Positions 52,186-62,789 of a stretch of DNA of 64,000 bases are shown in pieces. Numbering within the stretch: the stretch's first letter is position 1; every line of letters begins with the position of its first letter. Origin of the DNA: Parabacteroides sp. Marseille-P3160 (GTDB lineage: Bacteria; Bacteroidota; Bacteroidia; Bacteroidales; Tannerellaceae); contig NZ_LT799418.1 in assembly GCF_900162725.1 (NCBI RefSeq), forward strand, positions 2,397,434 to 2,461,433. The letters run 5' to 3'. Under the pieces are notes generated by a model that was not told the DNA's origin, made no database searches, and saw only the letters and a program-made list of their open reading frames with translations. The position numbers and the translations under genes were made by a program.

Positions 52186-53523
52186 CTATTTTTGTTCTAC
52201 TGTTAACTTTGCCTCACCCTTTCCTTTTGAAACATCCAGCGTGAATACATAAGTGGCGTCTAGCGTAAGGGTTTTCCCTTCGACAATACCCAGATTTCCG
52301 GAGTCTCTACCGTTATTCCCGTCACCGACAAAAATAAGGTCACTATCCGTAGTCAGGGTGGAAGCCCCGAATTCCCCTCCCCATCCTTTCTGATGGAAGA
52401 ACTTGAAATTAATACTCTCCGCCGATACGCTCTTTCCTGCTATAAGCGTCACCTGATATTTCTTATCTCCGATAGGAGCCATACAAATCGCATTGTTCGG
52501 TTCCCAGCCGACTACGTTGGTTGCGACTGACGGTTTGCCGATATTATCACCGATAATCCATACAACGCCTGACCCGTCGTCCTGCAAAGTAACGAAATTA
52601 TTTCCCGTCATCGCTTCTACTTTGAAGTATTCTTTCTCGAAATTGGCTGTGATACGGTATTTGCCGCTAATCGGGACGAAGGTTACTTTTCCATCTGTGC
52701 CGACACTGAAGAAGTCCGGATCGATCCACCAGTCTGATATATTGTCGATACCGGTGATGGTCATTTCCTGTCCTTTGGTCAGTTCCAGATCCGCCTTATA
52801 ATTGTTATCGTCGATTCTTTCGAGTATGACATCATTGATCGCGTAAGCGATGATGAAAGGAGAAGCTTCGTAAGTAAGCGTATTAAATGTGATCGCATAT
52901 TCTCCGGCGGACGAGTTGGAGAAAGGAATATTGGCGGTCACTCCCTGGGTGATCGCATTGTCCGCCCATCCGAATGTTATTTCATTTCCCGCATTCCCCG
53001 CTGCCGGCGCTTTGATATAACCCGATACCTTTACCGGGAAAGATTTTTTTGCTTCATATTGGTATAATCCCGTACGCTCCATGCGGTATTCCTGTTCACC
53101 CGCAACAAGTGTCAGATATGGATAATCAGGCCGGGTAACCGGCAAGTTAATCGTTTCCTCTTTGATCGTTAGATGAATATTCTGCAGGACAAACTTCAAA
53201 GTCGCTGTTCCGTTCGGTATGTCTTTATAGTACGGAATGAATATCTTCCCGTTGTAATCCCCGTTTGTTTTTGTACGGATCACCGTTTCGGAAACCATCT
53301 CTTCACCGAAATAAAGTCTCGCTTTTAAGGTGGAAAGAGGTACTTCCGGATCGGAGGCGCCTATATTGAAGCTTAGACTATCTCCGAATTGGGCGGTTGC
53401 TATCTGGTTTTTAACCTCGATCGTCGGGTTGCCCGGATTGCTTTCATCGTCATCGTCCGAACATGCATTAAAGAGGAGAACTCCCGACAAAATCATGCAT
53501 AATAAATAGATTTGTTTTTTCAT
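52186..53523 (-). CDS. SusE/F-position surface glycan-binding lipoprotein
   Basis: 445 residues. Lipoprotein signal (MKKQIYLLCMILSGVLLFNAC) followed by the acidic surface-export stretch SDDDDES. Then an Ig-like domain and tandem beta domains resembling the DUF5125/DUF5121 architecture of the B. thetaiotaomicron beta-1,6-glucan SGBP; the exact domain names rest on recall. It should capture polysaccharide at the cell surface. Seven bp from the GH30 gene. Confidence 0.75.
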   Translation of the reverse strand: MKKQIYLLCMILSGVLLFNACSDDDDESNPGNPTIEVKNQIATAQFGDSLSFNIGASDPEVPLSTLKARLYFGEEMVSETVIRTKTNGDYNGKIFIPYYKDIPNGTATLKFVLQNIHLTIKEETINLPVTRPDYPYLTLVAGEQEYRMERTGLYQYEAKKSFPVKVSGYIKAPAAGNAGNEITFGWADNAITQGVTANIPFSNSSAGEYAITFNTLTYEASPFIIAYAINDVILERIDDNNYKADLELTKGQEMTITGIDNISDWWIDPDFFSVGTDGKVTFVPISGKYRITANFEKEYFKVEAMTGNNFVTLQDDGSGVVWIIGDNIGKPSVATNVVGWEPNNAICMAPIGDKKYQVTLIAGKSVSAESINFKFFHQKGWGGEFGASTLTTDSDLIFVGDGNNGRDSGNLGIVEGKTLTLDATYVFTLDVSKGKGEAKLTVEQK

Positions 53524-53529
53524 GTCTTT

Positions 53530-55020
53530 TTATTTTTTCCAACGAAAAGAAACGACCGATTTAAGGGGAATATCATAGCTGAAATGATTATTGTCATCAC
53601 TTAAAACGATTTTCTTTACTTCATTTGTATTATTTAATAAAACGAAAGCGTAAGTTCCGTCTGTATTTTCAAAGGCGGAATAAGTTACCCCGTTTGACGT
53701 ATAACCCTTTGTCCCTATACGAGTGGCGCCGGGCTTAATGACTGAGGATAAATGGCCGATAATATAGTAATGCGAATTTTTGGTAATCGTTTTGAAATCC
53801 GAATTGTCGATATCCACGGCACCGTAACAGGTTTGACACCCTCCCTCGCGGTTGGGGCCCCGATCCGAATCCAGCATCAGGTTCCATACGATTACAGCCT
53901 TGCACCAGTTGTTGATAGTGCCTAAAGCCACTTCTTCCATGTCATCCATGAGCCGGACAGACAGGTTATGCCCGTCGTTCCAGGTACCAATGGAGGTTTC
54001 CGTAAAAATCAATTCTTTATCCGGCTTTTTTGCCTGGATATCCAAAAGTTCCTCCCTGTTTCCTCCATAATTATGAAACGCGGCACCAGTGGCGAACTGG
54101 GCGGCTGCTTCATCCTCATAGATTTTTATCGGATAATCGTTCTGGTCGCTGATATTGTCGTAATTGTAATTGTGATCGAACAAATAGATTTTTGTAGCCA
54201 AGCCCGCTTCTTTTAGTTTCGGGCCTAAAGCCATCTTTACAAAATCCCGTTGCTCTTCCCAACCCATATACAAGGATGCCGAGTTACCGCGGTTCAAGGG
54301 CTCGTTTTGCGGCGTAATCGCCTCAATCCCGATTCCATTATCCTGCATTGCCCGGATCCATTTGACAAAATAGGCTCCATAATCCTGATAGTAAGCCGGA
54401 TTGAGCTGTCCGCCCGTCCATGAGTCGTAAGGTTGTAAATCTTTCAGGTTATTCACCTTCATCCAGCGGGGACAAGTCCACGGCGAACCCAAAACTTTCA
54501 GTTTCGGATTAATGGCCAGGATCTCTTTCAGAATGGGAATAACATATTCCTTTTCCTCCTTTTGCAAAGCAAAATTCTCTATTCCAGGGACATCACAACA
54601 GGTGTATTCGCTCAATGAGAAATCCGAGCAGCCGATGGAAATCCGGACATAGCTTTGTCCCATTCCATCCGTATCCGAAAAAGTCTCTTTCAGAAACTTG
54701 GTCCGGTTTTCTTTCGTCATCTGTAGCAGATTAAAACAGGTTGAACCTGTAATGGCAGAACCGAAGCCATCCATTATTTGATAACGGGTCGAAGGAACGA
54801 GCGTAATGGTGCTGGGAGCCATGTTCGGCGTGTCGCTAAATCCAATCTCCTGTTTTGTAAAATCATAGGATCGTGTATTGCTTGTCACAAATACGGTCAC
54901 ATCTGTCCCTGTTTGCGGAGGATCCGGATTCTCTTCTCCTCCGCCGGGGTTATCTTTCCCGCAGGCTGTCAAGGCAGACAGCAGGAAGCACGACATAAAT
55001 GCAATTCGCTTTATCTTCAT
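53530..55020 (-). CDS. GH30 endo-beta-1,6-glucanase-like lipoprotein
   Basis: 496 residues. Lipobox LTAC with acidic residues after the Cys (GKDNPGGGEENPDPP), so surface-exposed. Acid/base E240 in ITPQNEP and nucleophile E341 in FTETSIGTW are clear, with MDGFGSAITGS near the N-terminus and a C-terminal beta domain. Subfamily 3 is inferred from the PUL context. It would cut beta-1,6-glucan at the cell surface. Confidence 0.9.
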   Translation of the reverse strand: MKIKRIAFMSCFLLSALTACGKDNPGGGEENPDPPQTGTDVTVFVTSNTRSYDFTKQEIGFSDTPNMAPSTITLVPSTRYQIMDGFGSAITGSTCFNLLQMTKENRTKFLKETFSDTDGMGQSYVRISIGCSDFSLSEYTCCDVPGIENFALQKEEKEYVIPILKEILAINPKLKVLGSPWTCPRWMKVNNLKDLQPYDSWTGGQLNPAYYQDYGAYFVKWIRAMQDNGIGIEAITPQNEPLNRGNSASLYMGWEEQRDFVKMALGPKLKEAGLATKIYLFDHNYNYDNISDQNDYPIKIYEDEAAAQFATGAAFHNYGGNREELLDIQAKKPDKELIFTETSIGTWNDGHNLSVRLMDDMEEVALGTINNWCKAVIVWNLMLDSDRGPNREGGCQTCYGAVDIDNSDFKTITKNSHYYIIGHLSSVIKPGATRIGTKGYTSNGVTYSAFENTDGTYAFVLLNNTNEVKKIVLSDDNNHFSYDIPLKSVVSFRWKK

Positions 55021-55038
55021 TTTTTTTCTATTATGAAA

Positions 55039-56559
55039 TTAATAACCAGGATTCTGCACTAAATTAGGATTCTGGTCGATTGCACCCTGTGGAATCGGAA
55101 GCAGGTAAGAATCTGTGCTGAACGGATAGAGCTGTGTTTTTCTTCCCGTATCTTTTGCATAAACGGCATTCATGACTTCTTCTACCTTGTCGAGGCGAAC
55201 CAAATCGAACCAGCGTTGTCCTTCAAAGGCTAATTCCAGACGACGTTCTTTCAAGAGTGCCTCTTCCATCTCCTGTTTGTTGCTTCGGACGGACGATGGC
55301 AATTGAGTCAGTCCGGCGCGTTGGCGTATTTTGTCGATGATGCCGGCGGCGGCACTCAAATCCGGGCTTCCTTTCATGATCAACGCTTCCGCTTTCAAAA
55401 GGAGAACGTCGGCATATCTGAATTTGATGATGCTGCTGTTTGCCGAACGGCATTTATACATGAACGGATAGTTATCCGACGGATAGTAATTGCTCCACGT
55501 ACAAGCATAATAAACGATTGATTGTTCATAACGGATTTTATCACCTTCATTTGTATAAGCCTTAATCAGGTCACGTGAAGGAGTAACCCATTTTGCCCAT
55601 GTAAAATTACTGTTCCAGTTGATAATATCCCGTCCGAACATCCAGGAGCACCAGTTTCCGTTTCCGGAGGTAAACTGAGCCTCCAGGATCGACTCCTTCG
55701 TATTCCGCATTTTTGCGTCGGTATTGTTTGCGTTCATGCCGAATAAGTCGCTAAAGTCGGCCACCAAATCAAAACCATCGGTCGTTACCTCATCACAATA
55801 TTTAATCACTTTATCATAATCGCGTAGCGGTTTTTCCGCATACACCTTGGCTAACAGGGTGCGGGCAACGGACTTGGTGAATAACGTTTTGTCATTCGGA
55901 TTGTTGTTCGGAGCGGCTGCCAGCGCATCCAGCAAATCCTGCTCGATTTGTTTGTAAGCCTCTTCCGCCGTACTTTGTTTCGGGAAGTATTGGGGATAGA
56001 CTTCTTCTATGTTTTCCGAAGTAATATCATCGGCTTCAGTAGTGATGACCGGAATGTTTCCCCACAGGCGGACCATGTCGAACAAAACCATTGCCCTGAA
56101 TATTTTGGCCTGCGCTTTATAACTTTCACGTTCAGCCGTGGTAAAGGAGTCATCCTTTACGGAATCTACATTTACAATCAATTTATTGGCTCTGGCTACA
56201 TCCTCCAGGTACCTGTCCCAGTCCCTTTTGATGACTGAATTGGAACCTTCAATTGAATTGTTCTCAAACGGAACGACTTCGGCTCCGGTTGTTCCTGCAT
56301 ATGCATTGTCGGAATGAGAATCGGCAATCAACAGAAGATCTACATACCAGTGTTCCTGGCGGTCTCTCATCTGATTATAGATTGTCTTCATGTGACTTTC
56401 TACATCCGCCTTGTTTCTAAAAACAATTTTTTCACCCGTTTCACTTTCTCCCTGCGTGATATCGGAGTAAGTATCTATCGGCTCATAGTCTAAAGAACAA
56501 GAGGCCAGGCTTAGTAATAAGCATCCGATAAAGCCTCTGAATATATATGTTAGTTTCAT
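55039..56559 (-). CDS. SusD-like surface lipoprotein
   Basis: 506 residues. Lipobox LASC (MKLTYIFRGFIGCLLLSLASCSLDYEP), helical TPR-rich core, and C-terminal motifs RRLELAFEGQRWFDLVRLDK and LLPIPQGAIDQNPNLVQNPGY typical of SusD/RagB. Forms the lid of the SusC pore and binds the glycan. Immediately downstream of susC. Confidence 0.95.
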   Translation of the reverse strand: MKLTYIFRGFIGCLLLSLASCSLDYEPIDTYSDITQGESETGEKIVFRNKADVESHMKTIYNQMRDRQEHWYVDLLLIADSHSDNAYAGTTGAEVVPFENNSIEGSNSVIKRDWDRYLEDVARANKLIVNVDSVKDDSFTTAERESYKAQAKIFRAMVLFDMVRLWGNIPVITTEADDITSENIEEVYPQYFPKQSTAEEAYKQIEQDLLDALAAAPNNNPNDKTLFTKSVARTLLAKVYAEKPLRDYDKVIKYCDEVTTDGFDLVADFSDLFGMNANNTDAKMRNTKESILEAQFTSGNGNWCSWMFGRDIINWNSNFTWAKWVTPSRDLIKAYTNEGDKIRYEQSIVYYACTWSNYYPSDNYPFMYKCRSANSSIIKFRYADVLLLKAEALIMKGSPDLSAAAGIIDKIRQRAGLTQLPSSVRSNKQEMEEALLKERRLELAFEGQRWFDLVRLDKVEEVMNAVYAKDTGRKTQLYPFSTDSYLLPIPQGAIDQNPNLVQNPGY

Positions 56560-56570
56560 GATTTTATTTG

Positions 56571-59543
56571 TTAGAATTCAACATTAACACCGAATACGAA
56601 AGACTTGCTGTGAGGATAGGTTCCCCAGTCTATGCCTTGAATAGCCCCACTGTTTCCCCATTGGTTTACCTCCGGATCCATCCCTTTGTACTTTGTCCAG
56701 GTAAGGAGGTTCGTTGCCGTAAAATAGGGCTGAAGGCGGGATACGCCCAGTTTCTGTAAGAAATTTGCCTTAACGTTATAAGATAAAGAGAGATCCTTTA
56801 CTCTCAGATAGCTACCGTCTTCGACGAAATAACTTGAGTTTTTCATATCAAATCCGGCCTTGGGAACATCCGTTATCTGCCCCGGTACTCTCCAACGTTC
56901 CAGTACGCGTGTCGATTGGTTCTTTCCGTCGTACATCCCTTCTGTTTCCATGCGGGAGGCATTGAATATGTCATTGCCGTAGGATCCTTGGATGAAAACG
57001 CTTAGCGTCAGATTTTTCCATGAGAACGTATTTGTCAGACCATATGTGAAATCTGGATTCGGATCGCCGATATAGGTACGGTCGGTCGACGAAATCTTGC
57101 CATCCCCATTGATATCGCGATAGATTAATTCTCCGGTCTCCGGATCGACTCCGTCGCTGATGTATCCGAAGAAGCCGCTCAATGGACGTCCGGCTTCGTT
57201 GCGTACCACATCTTCATTAACAAAATCACTGGTCCTACCGCCTGTATAGATCGGAGTCAGTTCCAGTTTCGTAAGTTTGTTTTTATTGAAAGAAATATTG
57301 AAATCCGTATTCCAACTGAATACCCCTTCCAGGTTCCTCGAATTAACCGAGACTTCAAATCCCTTATTGGTCATTTCCCCTTCGTTACGTGCAATCGTAT
57401 TCGCGATGGCGGCGCCGGAAGGCAGGGTTACGTTCATCAACATATCTTTCGTACTTTTATAATAATAATCGAGGGTAACAGATAATCTGCTTTTGAAGGC
57501 CGTAAAGTCGATACCCACATTGGTTTGGGTCGTTGTTTCCCATTTCAAATCGGGGGTACGGAGATTGGCCGGAGTAATGGAAGGTACAGCATTTACATTC
57601 TCCGGTTTCGTCCAGTCAATACGATTAATATTATACCGTTGTAAATAGGCGTAATCATTCAGTCCCGACTGGTTACCGGTTTGTCCCCATCCGGCCCTGA
57701 GTTTTAAGTCATCCAACCAATCCAATCCTTTCATAAATTCTTCCGAAGAAATACGCCAGGCAGCAGAGGCTGAAGGAAATGTTCCCCAGCGATGATCCGG
57801 ATGTATTCTGGACGAACCGTCGGCACGTACATTCACCGTCAGCAAATACTTGCTGTCATAATTATAAGCTACCCGTCCGAAATAAGACATGATGCCCCAT
57901 TCGGAACCGCCGCTACCCGTATTATCCCATGCAATTTTATTTGCTGCATTGAGCGTCTGGATACTTCCGTCCCGGAAATGGGAGCCGTTGATCCAGCTAT
58001 TCCTATAGTCCGAATCAGTCCATGAAGAACCGGCCATCGCTTCGATACCATGTTTTTCGAAAGACTTGGCATATGTCAATACATTATCGAAAGTCAAAAC
58101 CGTATTCATATTCCGCTCGTCGGAAGCGGTACCGTAATTATCCCGTCCGGCGGCCGTCTTAATCGGATCCAGGAATTTGGTGTTAATTGCGTTTCTACGA
58201 TCCAACGTAAAGGTAGATTTGAGCGTTAATTCCGGTATAAAGGTAATTAATGCGCTACCTGAAGCGATCAAGCGATTCTCCTTGTCCTGGTTATTTTCTC
58301 CACGCGCCATGTTTTCACGAGGGTTGGTAATATTCCCTATACCGTAGAAGTTATTATAGTACTGGCCCGGATTTTCAGGATCCCATACCGGAGCATAGGT
58401 CGGAGTATTGATGACAGAAAGGACAACGCCGCCCCGGTTTGCACCGGTACCGCTAATGATTCCGTTTTGTGTATAGTCGGCATAGGTAACATTCCCACTG
58501 ATGGTAAGCCATTTTCTTACTTGGTTTTCTACGTTTGCCCGGAAATTATACCGTTTATAAAAAGCCGTGTTTAATACCCCTTTTTCATCCAGATAACCTC
58601 CGGAAACCAGATATTTCAGTTTGTCGGTTCCGTCGGAAATAGAGACTTGATAACTTTGGGCTACTCCTGTGTCGTAAGCTTCATCAAACCAATTGGTTTC
58701 GTCTTTCAATCCGTCGGGCAAGGAGATGAAACCTATTTCATCTTGCAGTTCCTTGTATTGTGCTGTGTTTAATGGTTTTATTTTCTCCGATACTCTATTT
58801 AAGCTTAATTGGGCATTAAAGCTTATTTTCGCATTTCCTTTTTCTCCGGCCTTTGTCGTGATTAAAATCACGCCGTTTGCTGCACGGGAACCATAGATGG
58901 CGGCGGAAGAGGCGTCTTTCAATATTTGTATACTCGCTATATCATTAGGGGTAAGGAACTTTATATTATCTACCGGCACACCGTCCACTATATACAAAGG
59001 ATCGTTACTTCCGTTGAATGAGGTGGTTCCACGTACACGGATGGATACTTCCCCACCGGGAGCGCCGTTGGGTTGTATGACCGAAACTCCTGCCGCCTTA
59101 CCTTGGATCGCCTGGCCTGCCGATATGATAGGCCTTAACTCGATATCCTTGGTAGAGACACTGGAAATGGCGGTGGTCACATCTTTCCGTTTAACGGATC
59201 CGTACCCTATGACTACCACTTCATCCAATAACTTATCCGCTTCCGAAAGCTTAATATCCAGTTTGCTGCTTTCCGCCTTGACTTCAACCGTTTGATATCC
59301 TATATAGGAAAATGTGACAGTGGAACCTTTGGCAAACTGTAGAGAATAGTGTCCGTCCATGTCCGTAATCGTACCATTGGCCGGATTTTCCTTTTGCGTG
59401 ATGGAAACCCCGATAAGAGGCTCTCCCGTTGAGGCATCTGAGACGATTCCGCTCACCTCAATAACATTGTCCTGAGCATAGATAGGTATATTGCCTATAA
59501 AAGCCAGACACAAACATAAGGTGTAAACAAAATAATGTTTCAT
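56571..59543 (-). CDS. SusC-like TonB-dependent transporter
   Basis: 990 residues. Signal peptide, carboxypeptidase-D-like domain (VSGIVSDASTGEPLIGVSI), TonB box region, plug (LDEVVVIGYGSVKRKDVT; GSRAANGVILITTK), barrel, and C-terminal FVFGVNVEF. It imports large beta-glucan oligosaccharides across the outer membrane. First gene of the PUL operon; the upstream 195 bp hold a TACCTTTT -7-like box (59648-59655, minus strand), a weak promoter candidate. Confidence 0.95.
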   Translation of the reverse strand: MKHYFVYTLCLCLAFIGNIPIYAQDNVIEVSGIVSDASTGEPLIGVSITQKENPANGTITDMDGHYSLQFAKGSTVTFSYIGYQTVEVKAESSKLDIKLSEADKLLDEVVVIGYGSVKRKDVTTAISSVSTKDIELRPIISAGQAIQGKAAGVSVIQPNGAPGGEVSIRVRGTTSFNGSNDPLYIVDGVPVDNIKFLTPNDIASIQILKDASSAAIYGSRAANGVILITTKAGEKGNAKISFNAQLSLNRVSEKIKPLNTAQYKELQDEIGFISLPDGLKDETNWFDEAYDTGVAQSYQVSISDGTDKLKYLVSGGYLDEKGVLNTAFYKRYNFRANVENQVRKWLTISGNVTYADYTQNGIISGTGANRGGVVLSVINTPTYAPVWDPENPGQYYNNFYGIGNITNPRENMARGENNQDKENRLIASGSALITFIPELTLKSTFTLDRRNAINTKFLDPIKTAAGRDNYGTASDERNMNTVLTFDNVLTYAKSFEKHGIEAMAGSSWTDSDYRNSWINGSHFRDGSIQTLNAANKIAWDNTGSGGSEWGIMSYFGRVAYNYDSKYLLTVNVRADGSSRIHPDHRWGTFPSASAAWRISSEEFMKGLDWLDDLKLRAGWGQTGNQSGLNDYAYLQRYNINRIDWTKPENVNAVPSITPANLRTPDLKWETTTQTNVGIDFTAFKSRLSVTLDYYYKSTKDMLMNVTLPSGAAIANTIARNEGEMTNKGFEVSVNSRNLEGVFSWNTDFNISFNKNKLTKLELTPIYTGGRTSDFVNEDVVRNEAGRPLSGFFGYISDGVDPETGELIYRDINGDGKISSTDRTYIGDPNPDFTYGLTNTFSWKNLTLSVFIQGSYGNDIFNASRMETEGMYDGKNQSTRVLERWRVPGQITDVPKAGFDMKNSSYFVEDGSYLRVKDLSLSYNVKANFLQKLGVSRLQPYFTATNLLTWTKYKGMDPEVNQWGNSGAIQGIDWGTYPHSKSFVFGVNVEF

Positions 59544-59738
59544 AATTTTAAATTAATGGTTACTAAATAAAGATTAACTGAATAGGTTAACTCTTTTTCT
59601 TTTGATAAAATTAGGATTCTATCTGGTATCTTGGGAAAGATGCACAAAAAAGGTACCTTGCTAAAAACGTAAATAGCATTTAGTCAGGCAATAATACAAA
59701 TGTGGGAGCCGAAAAAAGTAATCTTTTTTGTTTGTCCG

Positions 59739-61367
59739 TTACTGGTTTTTCCGCAAGGTTCCGATTTTTTCCACATGGCTTTCGAACTCGTCGCGGGGGA
59801 CGGCCGATTTGTTCCGGACTTTCGTACGGTAGTTATAAACCGTACGGAGCGAATAACGCAGGAAACTGGCGATTTTTACACTGTCTTTAATGCCCAACCG
59901 AATTAATGCGAAAATGCGTAATTCGGTGTTGAGAAGCTCCCCTTGTTTCGGGATGATATGCTCTTCCGGGAGAAGCAGGGAATTGAATTCCTCGATGAAA
60001 GAAGGGTAGAGGCTGAGGAAAATGATATCAAAGTTTTTATATAATTCATCCACCTCATTATCTATGGAGGCAGTAGATCGAAGCATCGCATATAATTCTT
60101 CCACCTGGTTGTTGGATGCTTTTTTGATCAGCGCCTTACGGTAGTTTTCCATCTTGTCGATGTAGTTGGAGCACAGGTCGAAAAAATGGGCGATATATTC
60201 CTCTTTGATAAGGTTGGCTTCCATGAGATTTTTATTAGCGTCCTGCAAGTCGCTGTTTAAACGGTTCAAATCCTTGTTCGTGCGCTTCAATTCCCTTTTT
60301 ACTCTCGCCAATCGTTTAACCTGAATATAGATATAGAGGATGCCGATGATGAGTGCCGTACTTAATATGCTGATTAATATGAGGTAGAACTGTAGTTCTT
60401 CCTTTTGTCTTTCTTCTTTTTCCTGGTAGGAGGCATTGATGATAGGATAGTAGCTCATCCCTTCCATGGCTCTATATCTGACGTTGCAAAAGAGAGCGTC
60501 TTCCATGGCCGACTTCATTAGGGTGTATGCCTTGGAAATATCCCCCCTTTTGAAGTAAACGAGTGCCAGGCTTTGCTGGGAGGCATTGTCCTTGATGCAG
60601 TTGCGGATATCCATAATGGCCGATAGCGTATAGTATTTGATTTGCAAATCTTCCTTATTTATTCTTTTATATAACTCTCCGAGCAGATAGTAAATCAGGG
60701 CATGGTTCGAGTCACTTTCGGACGTTTGGGAAAGCAAGGTTAGTAATTGTCTTTCTGTTTTCTCGATATTCCCGTTATATACAAATCGTATTGCCAGTTC
60801 TATCCGGTATTCCTGTGATTCGGGTTCGAGGATGGCTAAGACCGAATCCCTGTATTCCTCACTCTTTTTGAAATAGAGATCATCGCCGTTGCTCTGCCCG
60901 TAGTGGCTGTAGAAAGAGCAGTAAACCGTATAGTAAAACGCCTGCAGTTTAAGGGGGAGTTTACTTTGGTCGATACTGTCCAGAATATCTTTCGATTCAA
61001 TATACATTCCTTTGGTAGAGTAGGCGTTAGCCAAATAGATTTTGGACTCGGTGATCCGATCCGTTTGATGCATTAATTCCGCAATCCGTATGTTTTCCTT
61101 GATATAATGCACCGAAGAGTCCGCCTTGTATTTTTTGTATTCATTGTGCAGGCTCTCGTTCAAGTCGTAAGTTTGTTCCAACGATAGATTCTTCAACCCC
61201 TGGATTTGTTTTAGTTGCTGTATTCTTTGTTCTTTTATGGACAGGTAACGTTCTTTGTTAGCCAACGCCTGGTTCAATTGGACATATAAGGAGTCTTCCG
61301 CATGAATGGGAAAGAAGATATTGGAATTAATCCATAGTAAAAACATCAGTATTAGAGTCTGCTTCAT
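59739..61367 (-). CDS. DUF6377-type transcriptional regulator of the PUL
   Basis: About 542 residues from the ATG at 61367 (MKQTLILMFLLWINSNIFF signal). A TPR-like periplasmic region follows, with the opening DSLYVQLNQALANKERYLSIKEQRI typical of DUF6377. One transmembrane helix (LILISILSTALIIGILYIYI), a coiled coil (RVKRELKRTNKDLNRLN), and a C-terminal LuxR-like HTH (IRLGIKDSVKIASFLRYSLRTVYNYRTK). It probably senses periplasmic glucan oligosaccharide and activates susC. Same strand, 195 bp upstream of susC. No kinase domain. Confidence 0.82.
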   Translation of the reverse strand: MKQTLILMFLLWINSNIFFPIHAEDSLYVQLNQALANKERYLSIKEQRIQQLKQIQGLKNLSLEQTYDLNESLHNEYKKYKADSSVHYIKENIRIAELMHQTDRITESKIYLANAYSTKGMYIESKDILDSIDQSKLPLKLQAFYYTVYCSFYSHYGQSNGDDLYFKKSEEYRDSVLAILEPESQEYRIELAIRFVYNGNIEKTERQLLTLLSQTSESDSNHALIYYLLGELYKRINKEDLQIKYYTLSAIMDIRNCIKDNASQQSLALVYFKRGDISKAYTLMKSAMEDALFCNVRYRAMEGMSYYPIINASYQEKEERQKEELQFYLILISILSTALIIGILYIYIQVKRLARVKRELKRTNKDLNRLNSDLQDANKNLMEANLIKEEYIAHFFDLCSNYIDKMENYRKALIKKASNNQVEELYAMLRSTASIDNEVDELYKNFDIIFLSLYPSFIEEFNSLLLPEEHIIPKQGELLNTELRIFALIRLGIKDSVKIASFLRYSLRTVYNYRTKVRNKSAVPRDEFESHVEKIGTLRKNQ

Positions 61368-61546
61368 CTGATTTCGTTCATGTCTGTGTTTTAGAAAGGT
61401 AAAGATAATGATAAATTGGAGGGAGATGTATGAAAATATAATATTTTGTTCGATGTCCCCCTGCACCGATCGGAATCTTGTTGCCTGGATGACGAAAAAG
61501 AGAAGGAATATTTTGGCCAAAAATAGGGTTTACCCTGAACAATCTG

Positions 61547-61554
61547 TAAATTTG
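61547..61554 (+). promoter_or_regulatory. Candidate -7 box of the glycosyltransferase gene
   Basis: TAAATTTG matches TAnnTTTG; transcription would begin near 61561. That makes the ATG at 61578 a plausible alternative start to 61566. Confidence 0.42.
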
Positions 61555-61565
61555 CAGGATTAAAA

Positions 61566-62765
61566 ATGAACCGTCTTATGATTGAAACGTTACTCTCATT
61601 TCAACTGGCAGAACAAATACTGATGGGTGCGGCTGCCGCCTTGTTCCTTATCCAATTATATTATTACCGGGTGCCCTATGCACGGCCGTTCCGCCGGCTT
61701 CGGCGGGAAGGAGAGGATGCTGCTTCTGTCGGAAAGGAGAGGGTACTTCCGCCGGTATCCGTGATTGTCTATGCAAAGAATGAGTCGGAGAACCTGAAGC
61801 GCTTTTTGCCTTTGTTGTTGAAGCAGGATCATCCGGAATATGAAGTGATTGTTATTAATGACGGGTCGACGGATGAAAGCGACGAGGTGCTGAAGGAACT
61901 GGAAACCGTACATAAGAACCTGTATCATACCTATATTCCGATGGATGCCAAATATATGAGTCGTAAGAAGTTGGCGCTGACCATCGGCGTCAAGGCGGCC
62001 AAGCATGAGTTACTGCTCTTTACGGAAGCCAACTGCGCCCCGTTGAGTGACCACTGGGTATCGTCTATGGCCGCCCGATACGACGCGGAGACGGAAATAG
62101 TCCTTGGGTTCTGCGCTTTGGAATCACGTAAGGGGTTTTTCTCAAAATTGGCGATTTATGATAATTTGCTGGTCGGCCTGCAATATCTTTCTTCTGCTTT
62201 GAAAAGCCGTCCATATATGGGGGAAGGAGGGAACTTGTCTTATCGGAAAGAGTTGTTTTTCAAGAAGAAGGGATTTTCCAAGACCTTGGGGCTCCAGTCC
62301 GGCGAAGACGACTTGTTTGTCAATGAGTCGGGTAACCGGAAGAATACGAAGACGATCTACACCCCGGAGAGTATTATACAGAGGGCACCTTACGAAAGAT
62401 ACCGCGTATGGAAGGAGCGGAAAGTTTCCCGGGCGGCTACGCGGAAGTATTATCGCGGGTTTTCGCTTTTTTTCTACCGATTGGAGGTTTGGACGCGGTT
62501 GCTTTTTTACATTTCCGTCGTTCTGTCGATCGTGGCGGGTTGTTTTCTGAACTGGTTAACGGCAGTCGTGGCAGGTGTTTTATTCGCGTTGCGCTTGGTT
62601 TTTGTGCTTTATACGTTCCACCAATCTTCACGGATGCTTTGCCAGAAACCGGTGACGGGATGGATTCCTTTTTTGGAAATTATCCTTCCGCTTTATAACG
62701 GATACATTTCGATCTATCGCCTTTTCTGGGGGAAAAACGATTATACATTTTATTTGGAACGCTGA
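61566..62765 (+). CDS. Family 2 glycosyltransferase, membrane-bound
   Basis: 399 residues. N-terminal helix (LMGAAAALFLIQLYYY), GT2 core with VIVYAKNESENL, VINDGSTDES (metal/UDP site), TEANCAP, and QSGEDDLFVNE (catalytic region), then several C-terminal helices. The order resembles processive GT2 enzymes of the poly-GlcNAc or hyaluronan-synthase group, but the product is not identifiable. It stands alone, convergent with the permease gene downstream. Confidence 0.85.
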   Translation: MNRLMIETLLSFQLAEQILMGAAAALFLIQLYYYRVPYARPFRRLRREGEDAASVGKERVLPPVSVIVYAKNESENLKRFLPLLLKQDHPEYEVIVINDGSTDESDEVLKELETVHKNLYHTYIPMDAKYMSRKKLALTIGVKAAKHELLLFTEANCAPLSDHWVSSMAARYDAETEIVLGFCALESRKGFFSKLAIYDNLLVGLQYLSSALKSRPYMGEGGNLSYRKELFFKKKGFSKTLGLQSGEDDLFVNESGNRKNTKTIYTPESIIQRAPYERYRVWKERKVSRAATRKYYRGFSLFFYRLEVWTRLLFYISVVLSIVAGCFLNWLTAVVAGVLFALRLVFVLYTFHQSSRMLCQKPVTGWIPFLEIILPLYNGYISIYRLFWGKNDYTFYLER

Positions 62766-62789
62766 AGGGGGAGGTGTCTCCTTCTTCCC

